Of a stretch of 64,000 nucleotides of DNA, positions 17,400-25,211 are shown piece by piece. The translations under genes and the position numbers were made by a program. Each line of letters starts with the position of its first letter. Position 1 is the first letter of the stretch. The notes under the pieces were generated by a model, which was given only the letters and a program-made list of their open reading frames with translations, was not told the origin of the DNA and searched no databases. The stretch spans positions 2,861,030 through 2,925,029 of the forward strand of contig AP017308.1 in assembly GCA_001548435.1 (NCBI GenBank). The letters are read 5' to 3'. The DNA is from Leptolyngbya sp. NIES-3755. Its GTDB lineage: Bacteria > Cyanobacteriota > Cyanobacteriia > Leptolyngbyales > Leptolyngbyaceae.

Positions 17400-17744
17400 T
17401 CATCCTGCTGCAAACTCAGTGAACTGCCGCATATAGGGAGCTTGAAATCCTAGCACGATATCTTCTTTGGGAACACCCAAGCGCATCAAATCAACTGTGA
17501 TATCGTCTTCGGTAGTGTTGAGTTGCAGCCAGATTTTCTCGTTTTGAATGTCTAAATGAAAGAGCGGACTATAAATTCGTTTGTCGTGATACCAACCCAC
17601 GTTGACTAATTGATAGTGATCTCGCTGTAGATCGAAAATGGGTTGTAATTGGAGATCAAAATTAGGGCTGGTCTTGGTTCGTGCTTTGGCGTATTCAAGC
17701 AGAACAGTCTGGATGGCATCTCGATAGTGGTCTAGTTTTGCCAT
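17400..17744 (-). CDS. xisI: XisI-like protein (fdxN element excision controlling factor)
   Basis: A 114-residue protein matching XisI along its length: KLDHYRDAIQTVLLEYAKAR, DLQRDHYQLVNVGWYHDKR, FHLDIQNEKIWLQLNTTED, and the C-terminal VPKEDIVLGFQAPYMRQFTE. In Anabaena, XisH and XisI are needed with XisF for excision of the fdxN element. Standalone xisH-xisI pairs are scattered widely in cyanobacteria and behave like accessory, toxin-antitoxin-like cassettes (an inference). Here xisI overlaps by 13 bp the 3' end of a gene that carries only the C-terminal half of XisH. No fdxN element or XisF-type recombinase is nearby. Confidence 0.9.
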   Translation of the reverse strand: MAKLDHYRDAIQTVLLEYAKARTKTSPNFDLQLQPIFDLQRDHYQLVNVGWYHDKRIYSPLFHLDIQNEKIWLQLNTTEDDITVDLMRLGVPKEDIVLGFQAPYMRQFTEFAAG

Positions 17745-18307
17745 TTGATCAGTTCCTCCTTGGCTGCATCATAAACAACTAGGTTTGTTTGGCTTCTACG
17801 GATGACGGATTGGATGAAAGGGACAGAAAAAAAGTCAGTATAGATAGCAATGGGTACAGCAAGGTAGAGTTTTCGATCGGGGTCGAGATCTTCAAGGGCA
17901 TAGCGGTAGTTTAGACATTGCCCAATCGCAGTATGGAATTCGGATAGGGTAGATGCGCCTAGAAAGCTCTTGACTTCGACAGCAATTTTCCGGTTTTCGC
18001 GTTCTTGCAAATCATTTTGGATCGACAAAGATTTGTAGATGTTGCCTCTGAAGTCAATATCGTAAACTTGCAACTCATCCGCTTCAGTGTCGATCGTGAA
18101 GACAACCCGAACTTTTCCCACTCGCATCCTGTGAAATCCTTTCCAATCACCCTTGAGACTTTTGATATCTAGCTCATTGAATGGAATTACTCCTTCAGTT
18201 TCAAGCAATTCAAGTAGTAACGCGAGTTTATCTTGAAGTTTCTCAGTTTCTTTGGCGGGTAGCCGCTCTAAAAATTTGACAGATGCTTTACTGAGGACGA
18301 GTTCCAT
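17732..18307 (-). CDS. RelE-XisH chimeric protein
   Basis: A 191-residue protein built from two families. Residues 1-92 are a complete RelE/ParE-type toxin fold (KFLERLPAKETEKLQ, LKGDWKGFHRMRVGKVRVVF, and the terminal strand VYDIDFRGNIYK, where a free RelE normally ends). Residues 104-191 match the C-terminal half of XisH (KIAVEVKSFLG, FHTAIGQCLNYRYAL, LYLAVPIAIYTDFF, LVVYDAAKEE). The first 45 or so residues of ordinary XisH are missing, so the E-x-K of its nuclease-like core (Glu111, Lys113) is present but the upstream XisH acidic residue is not. One uninterrupted frame. It overlaps an antitoxin-like gene upstream (20 bp) and xisI downstream (13 bp). It is either a functional two-headed toxin or a deletion product. 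Confidence 0.82.
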   Translation of the reverse strand: MELVLSKASVKFLERLPAKETEKLQDKLALLLELLETEGVIPFNELDIKSLKGDWKGFHRMRVGKVRVVFTIDTEADELQVYDIDFRGNIYKSLSIQNDLQERENRKIAVEVKSFLGASTLSEFHTAIGQCLNYRYALEDLDPDRKLYLAVPIAIYTDFFSVPFIQSVIRRSQTNLVVYDAAKEELIKWQN

Positions 18308-18500
18308 TCTTCACCCAGTCTGTCATATTGATAAATTCTGTATCTTTGTAGTCGGCAGGTGTCCCTAACTTTGCCTGAATTTCTTGCATCTCTTTGTCAC
18401 TGACATAGGGGATAAGAACCTGACAAAGTTTCAAGCGCTCCTCGCGCAGCACTTCCCGCAAACTTTCTTTGATCAGTTGTTTTAGGTCGCTGCTTTCCAT
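18288..18500 (-). CDS. Putative antitoxin of the RelE-XisH chimera
   Basis: A 70-residue protein. The N-terminal helix MESSDLKQLIKESLREVLRE is very acidic and basic, and a short C-terminal tail follows (ADYKDTEFINMTDWVKNGTR). The layout, a coiled helix followed by an extended tail, is what cyanobacterial antitoxins of RelE-like toxins show. The 20-bp overlap with the RelE-XisH gene supports this pairing. I do not recognise a DNA-binding motif, so repression of the operon by this protein is unproven. Confidence 0.72.
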   Translation of the reverse strand: MESSDLKQLIKESLREVLREERLKLCQVLIPYVSDKEMQEIQAKLGTPADYKDTEFINMTDWVKNGTRPQ

Positions 18501-18621
18501 ACGGTGACTTTAAGTTTCTAGTTCTAGTTTACTGTGAGTTCTGTAACGATCGTACAATGGCATCGTTAGCGCGATCGATCCTCATTCTGATAAGTTTTGA
18601 AGTTCTTCGAGGAGCAATCAA

Positions 18622-19506
18622 TTACTGCCGAAGCGGATTTGCAGTTTTAGCGGGCAAAGGACTAGGTTGAGTCACCGGCTTCAACGAATTGAAAAACGAG
18701 AATAATGCGATCGCGATTAGACCGAGTAGCAAGAACACAAGCTTTGCAACTTTCCCATTTCTCGAAACTGATGCTTCAGAAGACGATTCAGGATGTCGCA
18801 ATTCTCTTCCAGGTCGCATTATCGGACGTGCTGACGGATAAAAGCGGTGGATTGCAGTTTTAATGTCATCCTTTAACAGTAGCGCTTCAACTAAAGGATA
18901 GCGAGACGCAAGTTCTTCTGTCTCATACAGTAGAGATTGCAACTCTCGCAGCGAGTTTGCCAGGATCAATCGCTCCCGAATCGCTCTCAATTTATAGTTT
19001 GGTGTGCTTGCCTGATTCAGTGGGTAGATGGGTTTTTGTAATTGTTCATCGTTCCCAACTTGTCCTGGAAACTGCGGCGGTCGATCGGGCTTCGCTCGTC
19101 CCTTTTGTACCGCTTGTAAAATTAAATCTCTCGCCGTTGCCTCTTCAATCTCGACCAAATCAACATACACGATCGTCGCGAACAGTCCGGTGAGCGTACA
19201 GGTTCCGACTCGAATGGGAATGAGCGATCGCGCTTCTCCAGTCGGATCTTGAGCAAACGCCTTTGCCCATTCCGGTTGGGTAAATTGCGAATTGAGATAA
19301 TTTTCTGACAAAACCGCAAGGGTTCGCTCTGCCTCTGATGCCGCTCGTTGCATCTCTAGCACAAAGTTTCCACCTGGGCGAAAATCCCATGCCTGAATTA
19401 CCACGGAATATCCTGCTGATTCCAGCGTCCAAGCAATCCACTCTGCCCATGTTCGATCGTGGCGATTGTAGCTGATAAAAAAATCTTCCTTTGATTCAGC
19501 GTCCAT
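18622..19506 (-). CDS. TIR-domain protein with C-terminal membrane anchor
   Basis: A 294-residue protein. Residues 8-145 form a TIR domain (EDFFISYNRHDRTWAEWIAW, AWDFRPGGNF, then AVLSENYLNSQFTQPEWAKA, which contains the Glu expected at the NADase site of bacterial TIR domains). Residues 170-235 form a helical domain (LRAIRERLILANSLRELQSL) that resembles the small effector-associated domains of cyanobacterial signalling proteins. A basic linker then leads to one membrane helix (about 252-272). TIR domains of bacteria often cleave NAD or make cyclic ADP-ribose signals in immunity; that role is inferred. It lies just upstream of the RelE-XisH operon on the same strand. Confidence 0.83.
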   Translation of the reverse strand: MDAESKEDFFISYNRHDRTWAEWIAWTLESAGYSVVIQAWDFRPGGNFVLEMQRAASEAERTLAVLSENYLNSQFTQPEWAKAFAQDPTGEARSLIPIRVGTCTLTGLFATIVYVDLVEIEEATARDLILQAVQKGRAKPDRPPQFPGQVGNDEQLQKPIYPLNQASTPNYKLRAIRERLILANSLRELQSLLYETEELASRYPLVEALLLKDDIKTAIHRFYPSARPIMRPGRELRHPESSSEASVSRNGKVAKLVFLLLGLIAIALFSFFNSLKPVTQPSPLPAKTANPLRQ

Positions 19507-19708
19507 TGCGGTAGTTCACAGACAGAACTGTATCTTTTCTACCGCAACACTGAAAACTTCATGCTGAAATGTCAAATTTCCTTAAGAAACATAGAACACT
19601 TCGTGTTTTGGATGAATTGTTCTAAATCAAACATAAAACACTTCATCTTCACGCTACTCATTTCTCACTTCTACTTAGAAGCGAGAAGCAACCCATCCCA
19701 ATAAAGCA

Positions 19709-19744
19709 GAAGTGCCACTGAGTCTTGAATCTCAATGGCACTTC
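19709..19744 (-). terminator. Hairpin terminator of the chaB-like gene
   Basis: Fourteen-bp arms (19709-19722 and 19731-19744) with one G-T-type mismatch and an 8-nt loop. On the minus strand they are followed by TGCTTTATT. It begins 6 bp past the stop of the ChaB-like gene. A second small hairpin (19663-19686) follows it. Confidence 0.75.
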
Positions 19745-19750
19745 ACTTTA

Positions 19751-19948
19751 TTACAGAACTTCAACGATCGAGCTATTCAAACTCACGGCTTGATTTCGCA
19801 CCGCACTCCACGCAATCTGATGGGCTTTTGACTCCTCACCGTACCACTGAAGCGCAGAGTTAAACGCTACCCTATAAAAGTGCTGGGCAGTTTCCGACAG
19901 TCGATCGCGAACACTATCAGGCAGTTCACGATTACTTTGGTACGACAT
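19751..19948 (-). CDS. ChaB-family small protein
   Basis: A 65-residue protein with the ChaB-like pattern: [20 protein letters not shown] at the N terminus and the [11 protein letters not shown] helix in the second half. ChaB is named from the E. coli cha locus for cation transport, but its biochemical role is unknown. In cyanobacteria ChaB-like proteins are small and often multiple. The gene is monocistronic, with its own terminator, and is divergent from hemL. Confidence 0.82.
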   Translation of the reverse strand: MSYQSNRELPDSVRDRLSETAQHFYRVAFNSALQWYGEESKAHQIAWSAVRNQAVSLNSSIVEVL

Positions 19949-20053
19949 TCAGTCGCCTCCAGTAAATGGGATAATTGTGTAGTATCTCGCTGTTGTGGGA
20001 AAAAATCCCCTACCCTACGGAATATCTTCAGGATTGGATTTAAGGAGAAAGCT

Positions 20054-21352
20054 TTGATTACAGGTACTTTGAAAACCACCAAATCAGATGAAATCTTTGC
20101 AGCCGCACAAAAACTAATGCCCGGTGGCGTGAGTTCTCCCGTGCGGGCATTCAAATCAGTCGGTGGACAGCCGATCGTCTTCGATCGAGTAAAAGGTGCG
20201 TATGCTTGGGATGTCGATGGAAATAAATACATCGACTATATCGGCACTTGGGGTCCTGCGATTTGCGGTCACGCTCACCCCGACGTGATTCAAGCAATTC
20301 AAGCTGCTGCCGAGAAAGGAACTAGCTTCGGTGCGCCATCTTATTTGGAAAACGTTTTGGCGGAGATGGTGATTGATGCCGTTCCGAGCATTGAAATGGT
20401 GCGCTTTGTGAATTCGGGCACGGAGGCTTGTATGTCGGTATTGCGCTTGATGAGAGCCTTTACCGGACGCGAAAAGATTATCAAGTTTGAAGGCTGCTAC
20501 CACGGACACGCAGATATGTTCTTGGTCAAGGCTGGATCGGGGGTTGCAACCCTGGGTTTACCTGATTCGCCTGGTGTGCCCAAATCAACTACGAGCAATA
20601 CACTGAATGCTCCTTATAACGATTTGGATGCCGTGAAGAAACTGCTCGAAGAAAATCCAGGCGAAGTTGCAGGCGTAATGCTTGAACCGATCGTTGGAAA
20701 TGCGGGATTTATTCCTCCCGATCCTGGCTTCTTAGCAGGCTTGCGCGAACTCACCACAGAACACGGAGCGCTATTAGTGTTCGACGAAGTGATGACCGGA
20801 TTCCGCATCGCTTACGGTGGTGTGCAAGAGAAATTCGGCATTACTCCCGATCTCACAACTTTAGGTAAAGTGATCGGTGGCGGTTTGCCTGTTGGTGCTT
20901 ACGGTGGACGACGCGAAATCATGGAAATGGTTGCTCCCGCAGGTGCAATGTATCAAGCTGGAACGCTTTCGGGGAATCCATTAGCGATGACCGCTGGGAT
21001 TAAAACGCTCGAACTGTTGCGCCAACCGGGGACTTATGAATATCTCGATCGCATGACTTCCCGCCTGATTGCAGGTCTCTTAGATGTGGCGAAAGAAACA
21101 GGTCATCCGGCATGTGGCGGTTCGATCAGCGGCATGTTCGGTTTCTTCTTTACCGAAGGTCCCGTTCACAACTACGAAGATGCGAAAAAATCGGATTTGG
21201 CAAAGTTCAGTAAGTTCCATCGCGGCATGTTAGAGCAAGGCGTTTATCTGGCTCCATCGCAGTTTGAAGCTGGATTTACCTCGCTTGCACACACGGACGA
21301 AGATGTCGATCGTACAATCGAAGCGGCTCGATCTGTAATGTCGAACCTTTAA
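20054..21352 (+). CDS. hemL: Glutamate-1-semialdehyde 2,1-aminomutase
   Basis: A 432-residue PLP enzyme that converts glutamate-1-semialdehyde to 5-aminolevulinate, the C5 route feeding heme, chlorophyll and bilin synthesis. Visible family features: [55 protein letters not shown], and the PLP lysine Lys272 in [16 protein letters not shown]. The length is standard. The start is taken as TTG at 20054, because a clear AAGGAGA lies 6 nt upstream and the family N terminus begins there; the frame is open further upstream without homology. A perfect palindrome after the stop serves as terminator. Confidence 0.96.
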   Translation: MITGTLKTTKSDEIFAAAQKLMPGGVSSPVRAFKSVGGQPIVFDRVKGAYAWDVDGNKYIDYIGTWGPAICGHAHPDVIQAIQAAAEKGTSFGAPSYLENVLAEMVIDAVPSIEMVRFVNSGTEACMSVLRLMRAFTGREKIIKFEGCYHGHADMFLVKAGSGVATLGLPDSPGVPKSTTSNTLNAPYNDLDAVKKLLEENPGEVAGVMLEPIVGNAGFIPPDPGFLAGLRELTTEHGALLVFDEVMTGFRIAYGGVQEKFGITPDLTTLGKVIGGGLPVGAYGGRREIMEMVAPAGAMYQAGTLSGNPLAMTAGIKTLELLRQPGTYEYLDRMTSRLIAGLLDVAKETGHPACGGSISGMFGFFFTEGPVHNYEDAKKSDLAKFSKFHRGMLEQGVYLAPSQFEAGFTSLAHTDEDVDRTIEAARSVMSNL

Positions 21353-21359
21353 GACGATC

Positions 21360-21379
21360 GGGGACTCGATCGAGTCCCC
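21360..21379. terminator. Perfect 20-bp palindrome, terminator of convergent genes
   Basis: GGGGACTCGATCGAGTCCCC is a perfect 10+10 palindrome. It lies 8 bp past the hemL stop and 8 bp before the stop of the convergent secreted-protein gene. There is no T run, so it is probably a bidirectional hairpin end. Confidence 0.7.
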
Positions 21380-21387
21380 ACAATCTG

Positions 21388-21762
21388 CTACAGTGCCCAA
21401 GCGCAAAGTTTCACATCATCGACAAAAGGATCAGTCCGTTCAGGAGCGTTCGGATTTGACCAACAAGCCCCCGATCGAGTTAATCCCTCAAAACAAGCTT
21501 CAGCTTTGTTGTACCGACCTTTGTTCCAGCACAACGAACCCACCCCTTCATTTCGATACAAATAACCAAACACCTGTGCATCTCCAGCCGAGAAAGAATC
21601 GTAATCCGAGTAGTCTGTAAAGTTGCACAAGCTATCTACGTAAGTTGTTCCATTGATTTGCAGCAGACATCTTGCATTCAATGTTTCGGCGCGGACTGGA
21701 GTTGGAATAATCGTGACCAAAAGCAATGGAGCCACGATCGCAGGAATCAATCGAAGTTTCAT
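21388..21762 (-). CDS. Small secreted Cys-rich protein
   Basis: A 124-residue protein with a signal peptide (MKLRLIPAIVAPLLLVTIIP, cleavage likely after PVRAE, near residue 25). The mature part has six cysteines (for example NARCLLQINGTTYVDSLCNF, SLCWNKGRY, CFEGL, GACW and KLCAWAL), which suggests a disulfide-bonded periplasmic or exported protein. I start at the ATG at 21762 because the preceding in-frame sequence is hydrophilic and would bury the signal peptide. No family was recognised. Confidence 0.75.
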   Translation of the reverse strand: MKLRLIPAIVAPLLLVTIIPTPVRAETLNARCLLQINGTTYVDSLCNFTDYSDYDSFSAGDAQVFGYLYRNEGVGSLCWNKGRYNKAEACFEGLTRSGACWSNPNAPERTDPFVDDVKLCAWAL

Positions 21763-22158
21763 AGGACGAATAGAGTGTGAGTGATTAGCAATGTGCATCG
21801 CTGCTTCTGGTGCATCGATCAAAGCGTTGATTCACATTAGATAAGCTTAAAGACTTCTGTATCTTAGTGCTGATGCGGGAAGATACAGAAAAGCTTCACT
21901 TTATCTTCCATTTGAATTTTGTCGATTTCGGAAGGACTCGAAAATTATCCGATCGAGCTACAAATTATTTCTTCAAATCCTCCGAAAAGCTTGGGAATGC
22001 TAGAAAGGTAAACGACACAAAGCGTACAGAGTCATTCTTTAGATAGGTTGCAGCGATCGAACAATCGGTCAATATTAGCCAAATAAAGAATTTTTCTTGT
22101 ACAATTTTTAGATCCATTGATGCGAATCGTATCATTATTGGGCAATCGGACAATACCC

Positions 22159-22758
22159 ATGCAAAACATGAGCGCGACACGATCGAACACACGATCGACA
22201 ACTCAAAAACCGAGTGCAAACTCAACCGCTTTTCATCTCCTACTCCATCTCGCGAGCCGTCATCCCTTCTTGTGTCTGTTCACGGTTTGGAGTTCTTTTC
22301 TCTTTTTCGGTTGGTTAGCGATCTCCGGACTAACTTACATCAATCCCGCCCCGCTAGAAGGAGCAGAATCTCCCAAGCCCGAAGTCCAAACTCCTTTTGA
22401 ATTGAGCAAGCCAATTAACACCTTCGGACTCGTTCTACTGGTGACTTCTAGTTGTGCGATTACTTCGATGCTGCTTGCAAAACAATTGCGTCCAGTGAAA
22501 TCTACACCGCGTCGAGTCGTCAAGCGCCAAGCTCCTCCAACTCGTGAAACAGTGCGATCGCGTCCCCCCGTCCGATCCAATCGTCCTCCAATCGCCCAAC
22601 AAGCAAGAGCGATCGCAAAATCTGCTCCGAAACCCGAAGTCATTCCTCCGCCTGCTCGTCCGGTAGTCACAGTTCTGCCTGCTGAAGATGATAGCCCGAT
22701 TCAAGTGAGCTTTACCTTGGCAGACATGCTAGATATCAGACAGCAAGCTCAGCGATAA
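22159..22758 (+). CDS. Membrane protein with Pro/Arg-rich cytoplasmic tail
   Basis: A 199-residue protein with two hydrophobic helices (about 42-65 and 86-105) separated by a short Pro-rich loop. A long basic tail (about 110-170: STPRRVVKRQAPPTRETVRS) rich in Arg, Pro and Ala follows, then a compact acidic end (DDSPIQVSFTLADMLDIRQQ). The start is uncertain: an in-frame TTG/ATG lies at 22117-22120, but 22159 better fits the first conserved-looking stretch. No family was recognised. About 400 bp upstream, up to the divergent secreted-protein gene, hold no gene that I can support. Confidence 0.68.
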   Translation: MQNMSATRSNTRSTTQKPSANSTAFHLLLHLASRHPFLCLFTVWSSFLFFGWLAISGLTYINPAPLEGAESPKPEVQTPFELSKPINTFGLVLLVTSSCAITSMLLAKQLRPVKSTPRRVVKRQAPPTRETVRSRPPVRSNRPPIAQQARAIAKSAPKPEVIPPPARPVVTVLPAEDDSPIQVSFTLADMLDIRQQAQR

Positions 22759-22846
22759 AACCCTTCTTTCGGATTATTTCATCTGAGTGAGGAAGTTCGA
22801 CTGCGAAACTTATACGCTAGAGGCGAAGTGTTCAAAAGTAGTAACA

Positions 22847-23827
22847 ATGAAAACATCACTGAAGCGTTTAGCTACGGGTTTTTCCGCGTTTGGATTAAGT
22901 TTAAGTATCGCTCTGCCTTCTCTGGCACAGACGACACCTAACGCTGAAACCACTCCAGCAAATACTCCAGAAACCCCAGCACCCGGTAATCGCGATTCTG
23001 GTGTTCCTCCGATCGGGGGTCAATCCGGTCAGAACACCCCTGGAACAATCACCTCGCCTGAAAATTCCAATTCTGGCGGTACGACAACCAATCCGGCTGT
23101 TCCTAACAATCAAAGCGTTCCGGGAACTGTTGCTCCTGCGAATCGCCCTGAACCCAATAATCTTCCTGGCACTAGCCCCACGACTACATCGCCTGAAAAC
23201 TCTAATCCTGGCGGTACGACAACCAATCCGGCTGTTCCTAACAATCAAAGCGTTCCGGGAACTGTTGCTCCTGCGAATCGTCCTGAACCCAATAATCTTC
23301 CTGGCAGTAGCTCCACGACTCCGACGGCTCCTGTATCGTTCGCTGGCTCTGAAGGTCAAACGATCGATCAAATCGTGCGGGTTAGCCCTTCGTTTGAATT
23401 GTTCAATGCGTTGGTGCGCGTAGCAGACTCTAACGGTGGTACCTTCGCAACTCAGCTTGCAAGCGGTGATATTACTGTGTTTGCGCCGACTGATGAAGCT
23501 CTGGCTGCACTGCCTCCCGCAACCTTCAAAGCATTAGTCCAACCCGAAAATCGTGGACTGTTGGTACAAGTTCTGGAAAATCACATCGTGCGGGGTCGTG
23601 TCTCGTCGGCAGATTTAGCCTCGAAGCAAGTTCGATCGCTGGGTGGTAACCCGATCGCGGCTCAAGGTGGAACGGGCGCGCTGACGGTTGGAAATGCTCC
23701 AGTAGTGGGTGCAGATATCCAAGCTGAAAACGGCATTATTCATGCAATCAACGGTGTCATTCTTCCGGCTGAATTGCAATCGAGATTGACCAGTCTCGCG
23801 CCCCAAACAGGTGTAGCTCAACCGTAG
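22847..23827 (+). CDS. Secreted fasciclin-domain protein with tandem repeats
   Basis: A 326-residue exported protein. A signal peptide (MKTSLKRLATGFSAFGLSLS, cleavage near LAQ at residue 28) is followed by a Pro/Asn/Thr-rich spacer (about 29-160) and a single FAS1/fasciclin domain (about 172-312: FNALVRVADSNGGTFATQLA, DITVFAPTDEALAALP, and the H-box VLENHIVRGRVSS, ending GIIHAINGVILP). The spacer holds two tandem 45-residue copies. FAS1 proteins mediate adhesion or matrix association at the cell surface. It is oriented toward a hairpin shared with the pentapeptide gene. Confidence 0.88.
   Translation: MKTSLKRLATGFSAFGLSLSIALPSLAQTTPNAETTPANTPETPAPGNRDSGVPPIGGQSGQNTPGTITSPENSNSGGTTTNPAVPNNQSVPGTVAPANRPEPNNLPGTSPTTTSPENSNPGGTTTNPAVPNNQSVPGTVAPANRPEPNNLPGSSSTTPTAPVSFAGSEGQTIDQIVRVSPSFELFNALVRVADSNGGTFATQLASGDITVFAPTDEALAALPPATFKALVQPENRGLLVQVLENHIVRGRVSSADLASKQVRSLGGNPIAAQGGTGALTVGNAPVVGADIQAENGIIHAINGVILPAELQSRLTSLAPQTGVAQP
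23054..23323 (+). repeat. Two tandem 135-bp units inside the fasciclin gene
   Basis: The units start at 23054 and 23189, with the same 5' TCGCCTGAAAA. They encode 45 residues each (SPENSN, GGTTTNPAVPNNQSVPGTVA, PANRPEPNNLPG). Only a few base differences separate the copies, which points to a recent in-frame duplication in the spacer before the FAS1 domain. Confidence 0.85.
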
Positions 23828-23888
23828 AGATCAATGGGATTTGTGACGGACTATCCAACCGATAAATCCCGCATCTACCCAGAATTTG

Positions 23889-23921
23889 TAGAGACGCGAA
23901 ATGGTTCTAATCGCGTCTCTA
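23889..23921. terminator. Hairpin between convergent genes (dispersed cyanobacterial palindrome type)
   Basis: Arms TAGAGACGCGA (23889-23899) and TCGCGTCTCTA (23911-23921) with an 11-nt loop, midway between the fasciclin and pentapeptide genes. The GAGACGCGA...TCGCGTCTC stem resembles short palindromes that recur between genes in many filamentous cyanobacteria. Confidence 0.7.
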
Positions 23922-23951
23922 GTTGAACCGAACCGTGGAACGATCGCAGTT

Positions 23952-24713
23952 CTACCGCACTAAAAACAATTGCAATAATCCGCCAAGGACGTTCACAACG
24001 GTTTGCCCAAATCCGCCGCCTGATCGTGCTTTTGGCGGATTTTTCAATGTCTGAGCTAGGTCTCCCGCACTTTTAGCACTGTTCTGATCGCCTTGCTGCT
24101 CAAATAAAGCGGCGGCTCGTTCTGAATCCACGATCGCGCCTTTTTGATCGCCCAATTCCAATCGCGCCATTGCTCGACCGATCAATGCTGGAGCCGAATC
24201 GGGTTTTCGCACTAAGACTTGATTGAAATTCTCGATCGCTCTTTCATACTGTCGCCGTTTCCCTGCCTCCATTGCCATTTGATAGAACATTTCGGCATTT
24301 CCAGCAGTGGTCGGAAGTCCGATCGCATTTTGCACGATCGCGGTTTCGATCTGGGTTCCAGTCAAATCTGCACCGACGAGATACGATCGAGTTAAATCCG
24401 TTCCTTGCAGATTTGCACCTGTCAATTTCGCGCCTGATAAGTTTGCGCCACTAAGCGTTGCACCAGAAAGATTCGCACCAGAAAGATTTGCGCCTGTTAA
24501 ATTAGCTTGACTCAAATTCGCACCTGCAAGATTGGCTCCGACGAGATTGGCACCAGAGAGTTGAGCGAATACCAATCCAGCACCTGTTAATTCACAATTG
24601 GCGCATTGTTTCGTCGATAGCAGTTGGCGGACGTGATCGAGATTTTCAGCTTGAACGGGAAGCGCAACACCGAGCGAGATCAGTGTTACCACGGATAAAT
24701 TTGTCCGAATCAT
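23952..24713 (-). CDS. Exported pentapeptide-repeat protein with TPR domain
   Basis: A 253-residue protein. A signal peptide (MIRTNLSVVTLISLGVALPV) is followed by a conserved CxxC-type pair (KQCANCELTGAGL), about 16 pentapeptide repeats of A(N/D)LxG type (about 45-125, forming a right-handed beta helix), and two or three TPR helices (about 135-220, AIENFNQVLVRKPDSAPALI). The Gly-rich C-terminal end has a hydrophobic stretch (VVNVLGGLLQLFLV). It is likely periplasmic or thylakoid-lumenal. Pentapeptide proteins are scaffold-like; no partner can be named. Confidence 0.86.
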   Translation of the reverse strand: MIRTNLSVVTLISLGVALPVQAENLDHVRQLLSTKQCANCELTGAGLVFAQLSGANLVGANLAGANLSQANLTGANLSGANLSGATLSGANLSGAKLTGANLQGTDLTRSYLVGADLTGTQIETAIVQNAIGLPTTAGNAEMFYQMAMEAGKRRQYERAIENFNQVLVRKPDSAPALIGRAMARLELGDQKGAIVDSERAAALFEQQGDQNSAKSAGDLAQTLKNPPKARSGGGFGQTVVNVLGGLLQLFLVR

Positions 24714-24837
24714 AGTCTTCAACCGGGAAGAGTGAGCAGGAGAACACTTCATAGTACTGTTTGATTACCGATGTGACGAATTTTTCAAATCCAGCCTGAG
24801 TATTCCTGAATTGAGGGTGAAAATCTAAAATGGAAGG

Positions 24838-25083
24838 ATGGCTAAGAAACAAAAATTTCCGCATTTGGTTGGCTCAAAATGGACCGCTCAGCAAGAAACC
24901 TGGGGCTGGCGGCACTTTCAAGTTGTGAATCGTAAAAATGAAGGCGAATGGGTGTTTGCAGAAATGGTGGCTGCTTGTGATCCGAATGTGCGGTTTTGGA
25001 TGAATGCGAAATTGCTGAAAGATCGATCGCAGTGGCAAGCAGGCTGGAAATCGCTCAATGAGCAAGAGGACTTTTTATACTGA
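24838..25083 (+). CDS. TIGR02450 family Trp-rich protein
   Basis: An 81-residue basic protein with seven tryptophans, matching TIGR02450: KWTAQQETWGWRHFQVVNRK, the middle VFAEMVAACD, RFWMNAKLLKDRSQWQAGWK. The family is common in cyanobacteria and marine proteobacteria and has no known function. It is oriented towards the alkaline phosphatase gene, but the Pho-type boxes lie between them, so the two are transcribed separately. Confidence 0.88.
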   Translation: MAKKQKFPHLVGSKWTAQQETWGWRHFQVVNRKNEGEWVFAEMVAACDPNVRFWMNAKLLKDRSQWQAGWKSLNEQEDFLY

Positions 25084-25106
25084 GTCCAGATTTCTTCGAT
25101 CGTCTT

Positions 25107-25160
25107 CTTAACCTTGCGGAGTAGAGAGCCTTAACCGTTTGAAGCGAATGTCCTTAACCT
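25107..25160 (+). promoter_or_regulatory. Three Pho-box-like CTTAACC repeats at 23-bp spacing
   Basis: CTTAACCT (25107-25114), CTTAACC (25130-25136) and CTTAACCT (25153-25160), exactly 23 bp apart, end 51 bp upstream of the alkaline phosphatase start. Cyanobacterial PhoB/SphR boxes are repeats of the type PyTTAAPyPy(T/A), so these are the expected elements for phosphate-starvation control. Known boxes are usually spaced 11 bp start to start. The 23-bp period (about two helical turns) puts all three on one DNA face. Confidence 0.8.
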
Positions 25161-25211
25161 TAGATCGGGACACTGGGGACTAGATGTTTCTACTGATAGT
25201 GCCCCATTCCC

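Noticed and set aside
17400-18500. Intact fdxN-type excision element
   Set aside because: Only XisI and half of XisH are present; no site-specific recombinase (XisF) or nitrogen-fixation genes are in the window.
19587-19648. Short imperfect direct repeat (AAACATAGAACACTTC and AAACATAAAACACTTC) upstream of the TIR gene
   Set aside because: Only two copies, low complexity, no regular spacing; not a CRISPR or a clear operator.
22117-22158. Upstream start (TTG/ATG) for the Pro/Arg-rich membrane protein
   Set aside because: No ribosome-binding site, and the added residues show no protein-like conservation pattern; kept as an alternative only.
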